64,000 nucleotides of DNA from Colius striatus (Eukaryota > Chordata > Aves > Coliiformes > Coliidae): contig NC_084761.1 in assembly GCF_028858725.1 (NCBI RefSeq), forward strand, positions 37,001,001-37,065,000, given 5' to 3'. The translations under genes and the position numbers were made by a program. This document shows, piece by piece, positions 9,621 through 22,350 of this stretch. Position 1 is the first letter of the stretch. Each line of letters begins with the position of its first letter. Below the pieces are notes generated by a model. The model had not been told where the DNA came from and made no database searches. It saw nothing but the letters and a program-made list of their open reading frames with translations.

Positions 9621-9969
9621 ATAAAGTGGCAGGGTCACAACGGGGAGCAAACACTTAACAAAATGGCAGCGAGGTAATAGATTTTCCTCACGTGCTCCCG
9701 GCTCTGGGGTGTCAGGAGCGACCGGTCGGTGCAATGGCGAGGCGGCCCTACCTGGAGCCCGGAGCCCGGGGCCTGGAGCGATCCGATCCCAGGGCCATCC
9801 GAGCCCGAGGCCATCCCTAGCTGGCCCTGGCCCCTTCGCCGCGGGAGATCCGCCACAGCCCTGCCCCACAGAAGTGCATCTCGGCGTCGTACAACTTTCC
9901 CCCCTTGCCCCAACTTGCCCCGCTATCCCGGATTTAATGAGAGAGTCGCCCACATCCTCATCACCCCAG

Positions 9970-10440
9970 CATGGTAATTGAGCAGATCTATTAACTTGTT
10001 ACACTAGATTTGTTTAAAGAGACTATTACACAGTCATTTAATCAATTTGTTACACTGGAGGTCCTGACTTATGAGACACTTGCCGTATGATTCCTTAATG
10101 ACTGAATTAATTTGTTTTAATAAAACCAACATTGTGTACAAGCACATTTTGAGAAATGTAATTTTGGAGACGGAACAGTCCAATGCTTCATCTGATTAGG
10201 TCTTTTCTATGGTTTATCGAAGTCGCGAGTTGCCGTCATAAACTTCATGTATGGGATATTTTTCTTTTTTATAGCATCATTAATTTAATATGGATCATTA
10301 GTTCCTTATACACATGCATGTTCTGACAAATGTACCCAATGAATAATTCACCTAATGTGTTTGGGCTCAAATGCATCACACCATAAACAGAAACTGCCGC
10401 CAAATAAAGAATAATAAATAATAATAACAACAATTAATAC
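9970..10440. promoter_or_regulatory. Candidate conserved non-coding element B
   Basis: A complex, non-repetitive AT-rich block of about 470 bp with more than a dozen TAAT/ATTA cores. The 10-mer TTGTTACACT occurs twice, at 9996-10005 and 10047-10056, 51 bp apart. The block sits about 5 kb after NKX6-1, inside the CpG-rich domain. Enhancer function is inferred from composition and location only. Confidence 0.4.
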
Positions 10441-11490
10441 GACAGCCGCTCTGCCTTTCTCGCTGCTCGCTGGGCTCAAGGCCGGTTCTACCATGGACCG
10501 GGCTCCTCGCGTCGGGAGGGCCAGGAGATTTACGGTGAATTAAGGTGATCCCGAGAGCAGACGTAGGACAAGAAAATCGGTTTTGCTTCCGATGGAAACT
10601 GACGTGTGCAGAATAAATGGAAATAAACACGAGGCTCCCCAAGAAAAGGAACTTGATGGTATCGATTATGTAAAATAATCGCTGCATTACAAATGTTAAT
10701 GCACTATGTTAACGTACTGCAAAGAGCCGGCGCTTACGGTCCCACCTTGCGCTAAGAAGGAAGGAGCCGCCTCGAAAAACGTTTCGGGAACCGGTATTAC
10801 AACGGCAACACGGACCACGTTAACTACAAGAATATCATTCCCAGCAGCGATAACAACGTCCCCCGGTCCATCCGCACTCCCGGTGCCCGGGGCATGGCAA
10901 GGCGCCCAGGACGGCTGCGGTGTGAAGGTTTGCGAAGAGGTATGCTGCCGGGCAGAACATTCCAACGCCTTCACACGTATCCAAGAAGACGTCTAAACAG
11001 ATTATTTTCATCTAAAGTATTATCTGTTGCCTTTGAAATTATTTTTTATTTATTTATTTCTTAAAATTTCCATCGGTGACCTTATGATCCAGGAATTCAC
11101 CTGGGCATCTGCTTCTTTTTACACACGAGCATGTGTTTCCCGTCTGGAACGTAAAGCTCAGCTCAAAACGTGACACTCCTGCGGTCAGGGGCACTCCCTG
11201 CCCAGCACTCTCGGCCCTTGACAGTGGCAGCACTCCGTGCGGAACCTGCCGAGGGGCATGGCTTTGCGCACGGGGATGTCCTGCAGGCAGCAGAACGTTA
11301 AATGGAAACCGTGCTGAGAAAGTATAACGAGATGCAGAAAATGGGTCTTCAGAGCACTATTTCGTCCTACTCTCACGGTTTCCCACAGCTTGGCTCCCCT
11401 ATATGTCCAAACTCACGTCTCCTACCTCCTTTAAGAACGCGAGCAGCACTTCCACCAGCAATGCATGCAGTAGATGTATTTAAGTAAATG
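10441..11490. other. Distal end of the CpG-rich domain, no gene recognised
   Basis: Moderately GC-rich DNA with CpG still frequent around 10440-10930 and again near 11130-11290. Short open frames on both strands show no recognisable protein. Beyond this point CpG becomes rare. Confidence 0.4.
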
Positions 11491-11499
11491 GACTCGACC

Positions 11500-11670
11500 T
11501 TTTGCCCATTTTAACAGATGCTGCTCTTGACCACCCAAAAAAGCTTGTTTAAAGTTAACAGCATTAAGCATTGGAGGTCATAAGGCCAATTCAAGGTCGT
11601 TTTAATTCTGGCTAAAGGTTAATTAGATCACTGCATTAAAGCAAGAATAGACTACACTCAACTTTAATGA
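11500..11670. promoter_or_regulatory. Candidate conserved non-coding element C
   Basis: A compact block with TTAA/TAAT motifs, a TCAAGGTCG word resembling a monomeric nuclear-receptor (SF-1/ERR type) site at about 11592, and GGTTAATTAGATC at about 11618, which resembles half of an HNF1 site. The site names are motif guesses. The block lies at the outer edge of the CpG-rich domain. Confidence 0.3.
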
Positions 11671-14600
11671 GGATGGACAGGTTTTTTTTATATATATATA
11701 TCTCTTAACTGCTCCCTTTATGATAAGGATATAGGGTATATATCAGTGAAGAAATCTTGCTGTCAGTTCCACAAATCGAGTTACAGGAGCTCCTCTGGCT
11801 TTACACCAGTAAGGCATAAATGCAGTGCTTGATTCATTTAATTCTTTTTTCATTTGGGCACCTGGGTCTCCCCTTACTCTTTTCCCTACCCCGCTGCCCA
11901 GAGAGCTCAGGGTTGCTCTGCTCCACTTTGAGAGACAAACTCATTGTCCTTGATGTCCAAATGTGCACAGTGGAGATACGATCACTGGAGACACCAGAAC
12001 CCGTGGATGGTGAGGCATTTGCCCAGGAATGATATTCAGATGCCATCTCACAAAGTCAAGAAGCCTCATTTGGAAAAGCTCACAATATTGTACTTGTGAG
12101 CACTGCACCAAATGGGAAAGTAGTTTCTGATCTGGAAAGTGTTTTCATAATATTTTCATAATACTTTTCACTCTATACCAGAGCACAAATCCAAATTTTT
12201 GAGGAGTTTATTATTATATTTATTTTATTTTATTTAAATCCAAATAGAAGAGACTATGGAAACGGGAGACTGGTTCAAGCCTAATTATCCATTCTGAAGA
12301 AAAGAGAGGACCTCTACCTGTGTATCCTTCCTTTCAATCAACCCCCTTGCTGCTGGGCTGCAGATTGCTCTGGTTTGGACTTCTCTCTGGATGGAGCTGT
12401 TCAGCTTTGAGTCAGTAACTACATCAGAGCTGAAGAGAGAGGCTCGATGTCCCTTCTTTTTAGGTAAGTACCCTCGCTGCTGGGCCTCTAGCTAAACACA
12501 ACTCTTATCTCTCATCCCTTCCTGAATGTGTAATTCCAATCTCCTCTGGAGAAATCTTCTAGGGAAGGACTTCATCAAAATTACAGCTTCTAGAGGAAAG
12601 ATGTGGCTTATCAGATGTTTCCCTAGTAAGTCTGTTTTGTAATGAAAATTCATAATCAGCTCAACATTTAAAATCATACTGGAACATCAGGTTATAAATA
12701 AAGCTTCATATTCATTATTAGACTACAGGTATTGGATTAATCACCGACACGCAGGGATGATGGTTTGACTTACATTCCTGTACCTCAGAACAATTGCCCA
12801 AGACCACTATGGCTGGACATGCTCTAAAATCTCCCATCTTGACACGCCATGGAAGCATGACTGCAGTCACTGAGAGTCACCCAGGGCTCTGGCATACAGA
12901 GACACAGCAAGGTATTGGCACACCAAGCAAGTCACGAGAGGGAAAGGATGGGAGAGGAAAGTTGCAGAGCTATGTGCCAGACAAAACACCAGAAAATGTG
13001 GATTCCTGGTTTGCAGCACCTGGTCACTAACGTTAGTTTCAGCTTAACAGCAGGGAATGTGAGTGGCACAATAATACCCAGTGAGGTATCCACAAAAGGG
13101 TACATGAAAACAGTCTCTTCACACACCTCTGGGTACTAAAGACATATACTGAAGTCAGAATCAGGTTATTGGCTCTTTGTAATCAACAAAAAGACAACAT
13201 TTATTGGATAATTGATTTCTAATGAATTATTCAACCAGTTTTATATGAAAGAGTTTCATTTGCTTGGGCTGTTAGCTCGGGTGTCAGTGAAGCTGCATCA
13301 TCACACATTTTTCAGAGTCCTCATTTCCTAATTTTTTTTAAATTTTTTTTTTTGCTACTGAAGTTTAAACACAGTCACCAAATTCAAAGCTATTTCTCTC
13401 TTTTTTTTTGTGTATATGTGTCTCGATATAGTGATTTCAGATACTAACAGCTTCCAGATCAAAATGTGAAACATCAATAATAGAAGGATTTGCTTTTGTA
13501 GCATTTTTGGGGTTTGCCCTATATTTTTAAATGTATTGCTTGATTAAAACAGTATTATTCTCAGAACAGGCTGCTAGCCTCCTGCTACCACTGTATGCAA
13601 CACCACTGCTTCCTTGCACACTCCTCCCACAATCACGGATTGGATCTCACCCCAAGACTCCGCACAGCCCACAGCTGCCTCCATGCAGACTCTTTGCAGA
13701 ACAGGGTTAGCTCCTGACTGGGCCAGACGTCTTCCTTCCCAATACTTCCATTAGGACTAATGTAAACAAGCACTTGCCTCACTTTCTGCTTTCCCTATAG
13801 CACAGGTGATTCAGATGGAAGTCACAGATTGCACCATCACTCGACTTCCCCTCCCCAGTTGCCTTAGCTTATTAGGAATCTCACTTCAGTATCTATTTTT
13901 TTTTAGTGCTATTCCTACATAATGACTGTCTGGAAGAGGAGCTCTATGGACCATCTTCTTGCTCATGTCCTGAGGAAGTGCTTATAGAAGACTGTTACTT
14001 GGTTTCTCCCTTGATTTTAAGCATATCTTTTTTCACAGAAAAATGTTTTCCAAAATCTCACTAATTCCTATACTTAAAAGAAAAAGAAGATAAATGTAAT
14101 CACTGTAATGGATAATTTTACAGTAAACAAATGAATAAGCTGATCAGTCATGAACTTGATTCTCTGCTAGGAGAAACTACCCTTGCTCTGTCAGGTCATC
14201 CCTGGCAATTGTCTTCTTGCTGGGACTGACAAACTCCTGACCTGATCCTCCTACAATATCTAATTCTGACAGAATTCTGTCTTGCATTGGAAAAAAAAAA
14301 TGTCGAGGTCTAGTATACATATATATATATATACACACACACAAATATACATTTCTATACACATATATGTGTAAAATAGACACATATGTAAAATAAACAT
14401 GTATCTTGGCATATCCCTGTACATATCTTTATTTGAATAGCTGTTAATCGCAGACATTCCCTAAGGAGGCCACCAGAAAGAATGTCAGGGGCCCTGCTCA
14501 TAACCCAGCTGAATACCTGACTATTTAAAGTACTCTGGAGCTGCATGAATCAGAAAGAAAACAGCTCCCCCTACCCATTTTATTAGAAGGCAATAAAATC

Positions 14601-17600
14601 TGGTGGTGTCTCATTAAATTTAATGAGCCTTCATAAAATAACCATTACACAGTGGAGGTAATGAAAAAAATAACTATGATAGTTAGTAAATAAACCAGCA
14701 AGGGTGATACTATCAGATGTTCTAGATACCTATCAGATATCAAGCAGGTAAATGACTCAGCATGAATTATGCTACCTTACACACCTTTGCACCCATTAAT
14801 ATCTTCTTCTACACTAGTTTTGAGAAATTTGTTTCTCTTCACATAGGCATCAGCTTGTTGTTTTTATAGCAATAGGCTGCACATGTAAACAAACCAGTGC
14901 ACCTTAAAAGCTAGATGCAAATTTCCAAAAGTAGCAATGAGTTCTGTGCCTCCCTATTTCTGAAGTTTTGTTTAAACTAATCACCACTTTTGAAAATAAA
15001 TTTCTGGGGCAAAATCATCATTTGATATAAATGTACACATTCTGTAATTACAGCAACTGCTGCAGACACTAAGATTTAAAAATGTGTCTCATAGTCCAAG
15101 TCCTCCTTACCTGGATCATGAACACCACAAAAATAGAGGAGTTTAATTATGGTATCAACTCCACTCAGAGTTTATGACCATCCATAAAAAAGGAAGAAGA
15201 GAGGCTGAGTAAAGACTAGCATATCCAGACTAGCAATTCCAGAATGTTGCTGTGGTAAATGTGACTTTTCCTTCTCCCATTTCACCCAAAATGGCACAAG
15301 GAAAGATTTCAGCACAATGAGACTATTCATGTGAACAAATGAGGAGGATCTGTGGGCTTATTTCTACACCTGTGCTCCTTCAGAGACTCTTCCTGCTCCT
15401 CTCAAGGTCAATCATAGGATTATTACTACCTCAGTTGCTAAAAAGATGTTATGTGTGGACATAATGTGTCAGAACTACATGAAGATACCTACAGTGTTTA
15501 TTTCTGGATTTGTGTAACACAATTAGAAATGCTGAAGTCTAATCTTTGTCTATGGGTTTTTTTTTTTCCTTAACATGAATGCATCATATACAATCTGAAA
15601 GACGCTGAGTAATTAAGGGCAGAAATTGTACTCTTAGATAATTTATCAAGAGATGCCTGTTCCCCTGAAACTCATAGTTTTTGCCTCCTGGAAGGACTTA
15701 AAATATGTGGATGTGCTTCTCTTTTGGGACATGCCGTGTACAAAACTGGACTAGTAATTAGTGAGGTCAGTAATTTTTGTTTATTGCTACTCTTTTTTTT
15801 TTTTTTTTTCCCCTGAAACAAGTACATTGGCCAGTTTTCCAGATCTTTCCCAATCCAGAGATCTTGTACTGCCCTACAGAAATCAGGGGTAGCAGAAGTC
15901 TAACCTAAATACTTCTTGAGGAGGCCACGTCCAAAACATTCTACCAGATCTTTTTCCCAGCCCCTACCCGGCTTCTGCTCTCCTGCCTCAGTGATGGGGA
16001 TGAAAACCTCCCCTCAGCTGGTGTTTGGTAGCTCCCTTATCCAAGAGAAAGATGAATAGAGCTGGACTGTCCCATGGTCCTGCTCTCTCTGCTCTCTTGC
16101 ACGTATGCTTCTTGCTTGCTTGTTCTAGCATGGGGCTCAACACCACAGTACAGAACCATGCACTTCTGGGCATGGACTTCTCTGTGGGTGAAGACCTTTG
16201 TACCCATGTAGCAGCATGGAAAGTGGTCCTAACAATGAGCCCTTTGGCTAACCCAAAAGCCATTTCTTATCAATTCACCATCATTATTGTTATTTTATTA
16301 TAGAGGCAGTGCAATTTTTGTTGAATTATAAATATTGCAGATCTATTCCCCCTCCCTACACCTAGCAGTTCCCAAAGATATGTAAACCCCATAGTGTGAT
16401 TGCTCCCTAATCTAGTTGAGGTGATGAAACAGTGCCAAAACTCTCATTGCAATTTCATTAGCATATTCATGAGACGCACTTTTGCAGTGTTGCAGAAACA
16501 ACACAAATTGGTTTGTGAATTGTGAACTCCCCCTTCTTCATCACGATCGTCGTCTTTTTCTTCAGAATCACAAATTGTGGATTAGCAAGGCAAGTGTGCT
16601 TGGGTGACTTTGGGACCCAACCACTGAAGTTTGTTAATGTACCTCTCTGGTTTTCACTGTAGTTTTCCCCTTTGCCTGGCATTTGTGTGTATGCAGTCAG
16701 TTAACAGAGGAGAGAGAAGCAGGGCAGCCTCAGGGTTGCTTGCTCTGCCATCCTGGCCAACCTGCTTCACTAACGCTGCTCTGTTTCCTCACCAGAACAG
16801 TGATAACCATCCTTCTTGCAAAAAGAATTAAATGCAATGGGCATAAGCAGTTCTGATTTTTGGATGAAAGGTACTAAAGAATACAAATTGTTCTCATCCC
16901 ATTTAAAAGCAAATGTGATCTGCACAAGAGTGAAGCAGGATAGCAGAACCCTCCTACAGCAAGGTCTCCCCTTCTCTGCCAGCTACTACAAATCTCTGAA
17001 GCTGCTGTCAAAAATGGAGTCAGCTTACTGGGAGAAATCCCCTACTTTTAGGTGGGAAGCCATGCATATACAGGTCAGTTGCAAAGATGGCAGCTGTTGG
17101 GGAAAAGGTGGAAGCCCTTACAAGGACCATTACTGGGCTCCTTGGAGTGACTACTCAGCACAGTCATCACGTAGCCTTGGCAGCTGAAGATGTTTGTAAT
17201 GGCCACTTGTTTGCTCCATGGGTGATAGGAAGCCATGCAAGGGATGTGATCTGACATGAAACTTACCTGAACCAATGGGAAACGTTTTTCTACTTCACTC
17301 TAGGATTGTATAAAACAATAATGAAAAAAACACATTGTAAGAGCATACAGAGACGTTGCATCAGATGATGATGATTATTGCATCCTGGATGTAACATGAC
17401 ATTGGAGACACAGGAGATACTGACTGGAATGAGAGCTTGTGAACCATGCAGGGCACTGAGTATTGCACACTCCTCTGTCCCTGGCACTGTGCATCTGTGA
17501 CTGGCCCACCCTGACAGCCTGCCACCAGCTGGTGCTACCAGTGCCTGGCAGCTGGGAAGCTGAAAGAGATCCTGAAAGGTCTTCTCTGAGCCACCAGCAA

Positions 17601-20600
17601 GGTGTCTGACACTTATGGGGGACACTTGCAGGTCACAGCTCATGGGAGAGTTTGCCTTCATGAACTGCAACAGAGTAGTATGTGTCTCCCTGCAGCTTGC
17701 TGGTAGGTTTGGATGTTATCAGCTAATGTTTGTGGATGACACATCAGCCCTTGCCTCATGCCAAGTCACTCCAGCAGTACAGCTACTAAAGTATATTGAG
17801 TATGATACCCACTGCCTGAGCACATATGCTTGCAGCTAAATTTCACAATAAATTAACAGCCTTCATATATGTTCCACTTTAAACATTCAAAGAAAACTAT
17901 TCATTAACTTAGCAAGGTTGTAATTACATCTCTTACAGGAAAATCACTCTTGTATCCATGAGGAGCTATTCTGGTACTGTGTTTGGAAAGCCTGAGGAGC
18001 TCCAAAGCTCCATGGTGGGTGCCGGTGCGAACGGGAGGTGAGAACACTGTTTCTGTGGGGCTTTCACTGCTAACAGTTCTCTTTTGTGCAACCCAGAACT
18101 GTTATGAACACTGGATGTGAAATACATTTGAGATGACAGACTTTCATATGGACCTTGATTTAATTTTTCTGTGGAAAGATCACTTTAGACTTGCATTGTT
18201 CTCATGAAATAACAGAATTTTACTGATTTAATTAGAGCTCAGTTTTTCAGTCTGTGCTGTCTATATTGTTGAAATTGCATTTAGAATGGGACAAAACTAT
18301 CAACAGATAAATCAATTTAAAAGACACAGCTACAGAATATATTCTTTTCCCCCTTTCCTTTGCCATATTCAATTCATTGCTCAATTTAAGTATGGAAATA
18401 ATGTTTGTCAAAGATTTCCTGACACATGAATTCTATGAAAAGAAATCTCCAAACCACAAACAAAAACCCAAACAAAAACAGGCAGAGAAAAATAGATAAA
18501 AAACCATCAGGGCATTTCCTGCTTGTACTTCTAACCCATTTATGTTACAATATACAGATAATCCAATCTACTGCTGAAAACAAGGTTTGTGCAGTTATGC
18601 TCCGCTAGTTCACAATGCTTCACTTAAAACTTGATACTTTTCTCATATTTTCTTTCTCCTTGAACTGATAAAGTGGATTGAGCAGGTTCTAGCTGATGGA
18701 AATATACTCCTGACCATTAGCTCTCCGAGATTTTACATGGGGACTGTGAAATAAATTTAGGGAAAATGGGGTTGGCTTGTGAGATCAACACTGGTCCCTG
18801 AGGGCAGAGCAGCAGGTCCCACTGCTGGACTCCTGAACAGGATAGGAATGGGTCAGGGGTTTGACTCAGCCAGGGTCCACTCACTCCAGGCAACACTCCC
18901 CCTGGAGAGCTGAACAAATGCAACCAGGATCATGATTTCTGTTTTTTTTTCCTTCCGGAAAAAAAGCCTGAAATATTGTTTTTCCATTTAATTAATGGAT
19001 AGTTCTTTCACTGCTAGTGCAGATGGGAAATAACTACAGCGCACTGGCAACCCAAGAATAGATGCTCAACTCTTTGGTAAGACAGCTGGCAGCAGTGACA
19101 GGGATCTCAACTTGCAAGCCCTACCAGACAACTTGAGGAAACTCTCTCAATTTTCTAGCACATACTCAAGCATAAAATGTGTTACATGCCAATTTGAGGC
19201 ATGTGGAGTGAAACCCAAAAGAATCCCTCTAACTTCACTAGTAGAATGCAAATAGCAAAGTGAGTTCAAATGAGGAAAAAAACCCCTCGGAATGTAAAAT
19301 CCTTGAAAAGTTACACTCTTGATCCAAGGACATAATTTTGTCATACAGCCCATCATCTATAGTGTAATTGCTGGCAAAGTCAGCTGGTTTAGATGTTAAT
19401 TTATCATGATACCAAAATTTGTGCAAGAATGATGGCACAGTTATGTTCCATTGTCAGAGCCACAGAATTTTTCTGTCATCACCTAGAGGGGCTAAGGGCA
19501 GCTTTCCTAGAGTAAGGTTTTTTTGTTGTCTTGTTTGCAGTAAAGAAGCCTTTCCAAGCAAGCTGACATCCACTCTTAAATTACTCCCCCATGTAGAGTG
19601 TCTGTATCTATGCTGTAGAGTAAGAGATTGCTCATTTCTCATATTGATTTACACAAGGCAGGGTAGTGAACATACAATTAATAGTTGACTTCATTGGAAG
19701 CCAGCTGTTAGCTCCATAATTTACAGTAGGAATAGTTTAAGAAAAAGAAGAATTATATTTGTGGAAACTATATTTCTGTGTTTTAAAGGTCAAAATCAAC
19801 TTCCACGAAGGATCTTAGAGACTAATGGTCTGAAAATGATGCTGTATGCTGAAGTGTACAGCAACGAGTTTCACGTTTTACTGCAAGTATGACTTTTATG
19901 TGACACATGATCCTTAGTGGGGGAACAAGTATTTTTCCCTAGCCAATTCAGAAACTGTCCTGTTAAATCTGTGCATTTGTCTTCAGTTTTGCTTATGAAA
20001 TAGGTCTGAATTCTTGTGGCATCAATTCAACAAAGTTTTCTTTCAGAACACTGATGCCTACATCTAAATCCTATGGGAGTTCAACCTCTGCTTAACTCCT
20101 GCTTTCCTACAAGGAGGACACTCGGTGGCATCCCAGAGGAATAATAAAGGGAAACTCAGAAGGGCCAATCTTAAGCCAACCTAAGTTTTAAATATGCAAC
20201 TTTCTGAGAGAACAAACTCAGAGACTTAAATAAGGGCCCATCTGTTCAGAGACAATAATCACCTGCAAACTGGCAAAGCTGCTTCTTTTAGCTTTTACAA
20301 GATCTAAGGGAGAGATTTTTAAGAACATTCAAGTCTGATGTAAAACACAGCATTACTCCCTGCATCACCATTTTCATGGGAAGGAATAGAGAGGCCCCTG
20401 GATACAGGGGCCAGAAAGCTGCTTACAGGCAGTCTGGTTGGACCCCATCGCAGAAACTTTGTTGCCCAGAACCACTCAGGTGCTACCTGTAAAAGCAGCC
20501 TAGGGACTTTTGAGCAACCAGTTGGTTAGAGTTATGTATCTTTATTATTATTATTTATTTTGGTTTATGTAATCAAAATTCCACCCAGGTGTGATATAGG

Positions 20601-20816
20601 TACTGTACTTTTATGAAGAAATGTATTACTGATTACTGCATTTCATTGTTCTTACATTTATTCTTACATTTTAATTACATCTTCATTATTCTTACATTTA
20701 TTTTCATGCAAAGAAATAATTAAATGTATCTTATGTACAGCAAAAGCTATACATGTGTGCTTACACACATATTTTTATGCTGAGAGATATTTATGTTCAT
20801 GTGTGCATATCTACAT
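11671..20816. other. Gene desert segment 1, no gene recognised
   Basis: AT-rich, CpG-poor intergenic sequence. It includes a TA/CA dinucleotide tract (about 14313-14345), poly-T tracts (for example 15791-15810), an 18 bp palindrome at 14610-14627 and three tandem-like TTCTTACATTTA words at about 20649-20702. No open frame exceeds chance expectation or resembles a known protein. In mammals the sequence 3' of NKX6-1 is likewise a gene desert. Confidence 0.5.
14570..14760. promoter_or_regulatory. Candidate regulatory block with palindromic homeodomain site
   Basis: It contains the perfect 18 bp palindrome CTCATTAAATTTAATGAG at 14610-14627, two inverted TAAT cores that could bind a homeodomain dimer, followed by further ATTA/TAAT motifs up to about 14700. 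The palindrome is direct observation. Enhancer function is inference. Confidence 0.3.
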
Positions 20817-21313
20817 TGTCATGGTTTGACATGACAGCATTTCTGGTAAGGGGGAAGGGGCTGTAAAGATGACTCCTGTAAGAAGTTGCTTGAAACTCTC
20901 CCCAGCTCTGAGTCAGACCCACTTCTGGGACTGAGCCAATTAGATGCCTCCATGATCACTTTTTAAGAAGAAGCCGGAAGAGGAGGCTTCTTCCTCCTTC
21001 TTCTTCCTGTTTCTTCTTTCTTCTGTCTCTTCTTTTTTTTTCTGGCTGGTAGTGGTGCCAGGAGTAGGAATAGTGAGAGAAACAACCATGTGGACTCCAA
21101 GGTCAGTGAGGGAAGAGAGGAGGAGGTGTGCTGTAGCAGAGACTCCTCTGCATTCTATGGAGAGAGCTGGTGAAGATTTATTTTCATTTCTTTAAAGACC
21201 CTGCATCAGCGGTAGAGACTCATTTTGATAATGACTCTGTATCAGGGGCAGAGACTCATTTTGCTACAGCTGACCCCGTGCCGCGAAGTTTTCGGCTCTT
21301 GGCCTGAAAAAAC

Positions 21314-21479
21314 CAGACTCAAAGTCTGAAAACCAGGCTCGAAGCCTGAAAAATGAACCAGACTCGAAGTCTGCAAACCAGGCTCGAAGCCTGAAACCAG
21401 GCTCGAAGCCTGAAAAATGAACCAGACTCTAAGTCTGAAAAACCCAGGCTCGAAGCCTGAAAAACAAGCTCCAAGCCTA
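21314..21479. repeat. Array of eight 15 bp palindromic mini-hairpins inside the LTR-like element
   Basis: Eight 15-mers lie at 21314, 21334, 21359, 21379, 21398, 21423, 21445 and 21465, spaced 19-25 bp apart. Each has six-base arms around a three-base centre. Four are CAGGCT-CGA-AGCCTG and three are CAGACT-NNN-AGTCTG, so the third base pair switches between G:C and A:T while pairing is kept. The last copy is degenerate. Spacers are A-rich (GAAAA, GAAAAATGAAC). Confidence 0.9.
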
Positions 21480-22009
21480 CTTCATGCGGCGATCAACCCA
21501 GGGTCCGATTCTCAGCTGAGTGGGAAGAAATCAGTCCTACTCAATGTGAGTGATAGCAAAAATCTTCTCCTATATTGAGAGCAGGCTCTAACTTATATCC
21601 AGCAGCTTCAAAGCTAGCTCAGCAACAGCAGCTAATAGATTACATTCTTATGTTCATCCTACTTGCGGTTTCTGCGATAAGCAAGCTCCCTCACATTTTC
21701 CCATCTTGTTTTTCTCCGAAGTTGTTTTCCACCTTGAGCTGTTAGCTCGTTAGCTGAAAACAGCCCGACCTTGAGGGAGCAGAAAGCGGCCTGCTGTCTA
21801 CATGACAGCAACTGCTTTAACCATGGCTCTGACTCTGGTCTTGATTGTGCATTAAATTCATATAACTAGAGCTCAGGCTGCCTTGCCCCAACAGGCCTAG
21901 CATTATACCCCAGGATCCATGTCCATGCTCCCTCATTTTTTCTCCACAACCCCAGACCAGGGGCAACGATTCACTTCATTAAAGGCCCTGAGCCAGGGAC
22001 AGTGACTAT

Positions 22010-22350
22010 GGCCAGAGGAGGCTGTGTCCTGTGGGAGGGACCCAATCACTTCACTACAGACACCGAGCCAGGGACAATGATTTCTTCTTTAAACCTATGA
22101 CCGGAAGAGGCCGTGTCCTGAGAGAGGAACCCTTTATCACTGTGGCTGGAGCAGGCCGTGTCCCAAGGAAGGGACCCAATATCCACAGCTGTAACTGTGG
22201 GGAGGAACCCAAGACAAAGCAGCTCATTAAACTTATGCCCAGAAGAGGCCTTATCCCGAGAGAGGGCCCCTGTAACTGCAGAAACTGCAACTGTGGCAAA
22301 GAATCCACACCAGAGATATTCACCAAGGACTGTGTCCTGTGTGAGAGACC
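22010..22350. repeat. Degenerate tandem repeat in the 3' part of the LTR-like element
   Basis: Five variants of a roughly 26 bp motif (AGGCCGTGTCC followed by a GAGAGGGACCC-like end) recur at about 22019, 22107, 22153, 22244 and 22327, roughly 45 or 90 bp apart. The repeat gives rise to a 123-codon frame at 22031-22402 that has no viral or cellular similarity known to me and is probably not a gene. Confidence 0.6.

Noticed and set aside
14313..14345. TA/CA repeat as a functional element
   Set aside because: It is a short ordinary dinucleotide tract of the kind scattered through any vertebrate genome.
21314..21479. CRISPR-like array of palindromic repeats
   Set aside because: The repeats are 15 bp with 4-10 bp A-rich non-unique spacers, inside an LTR-like element of a vertebrate genome. 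Spacer length and context do not fit CRISPR.
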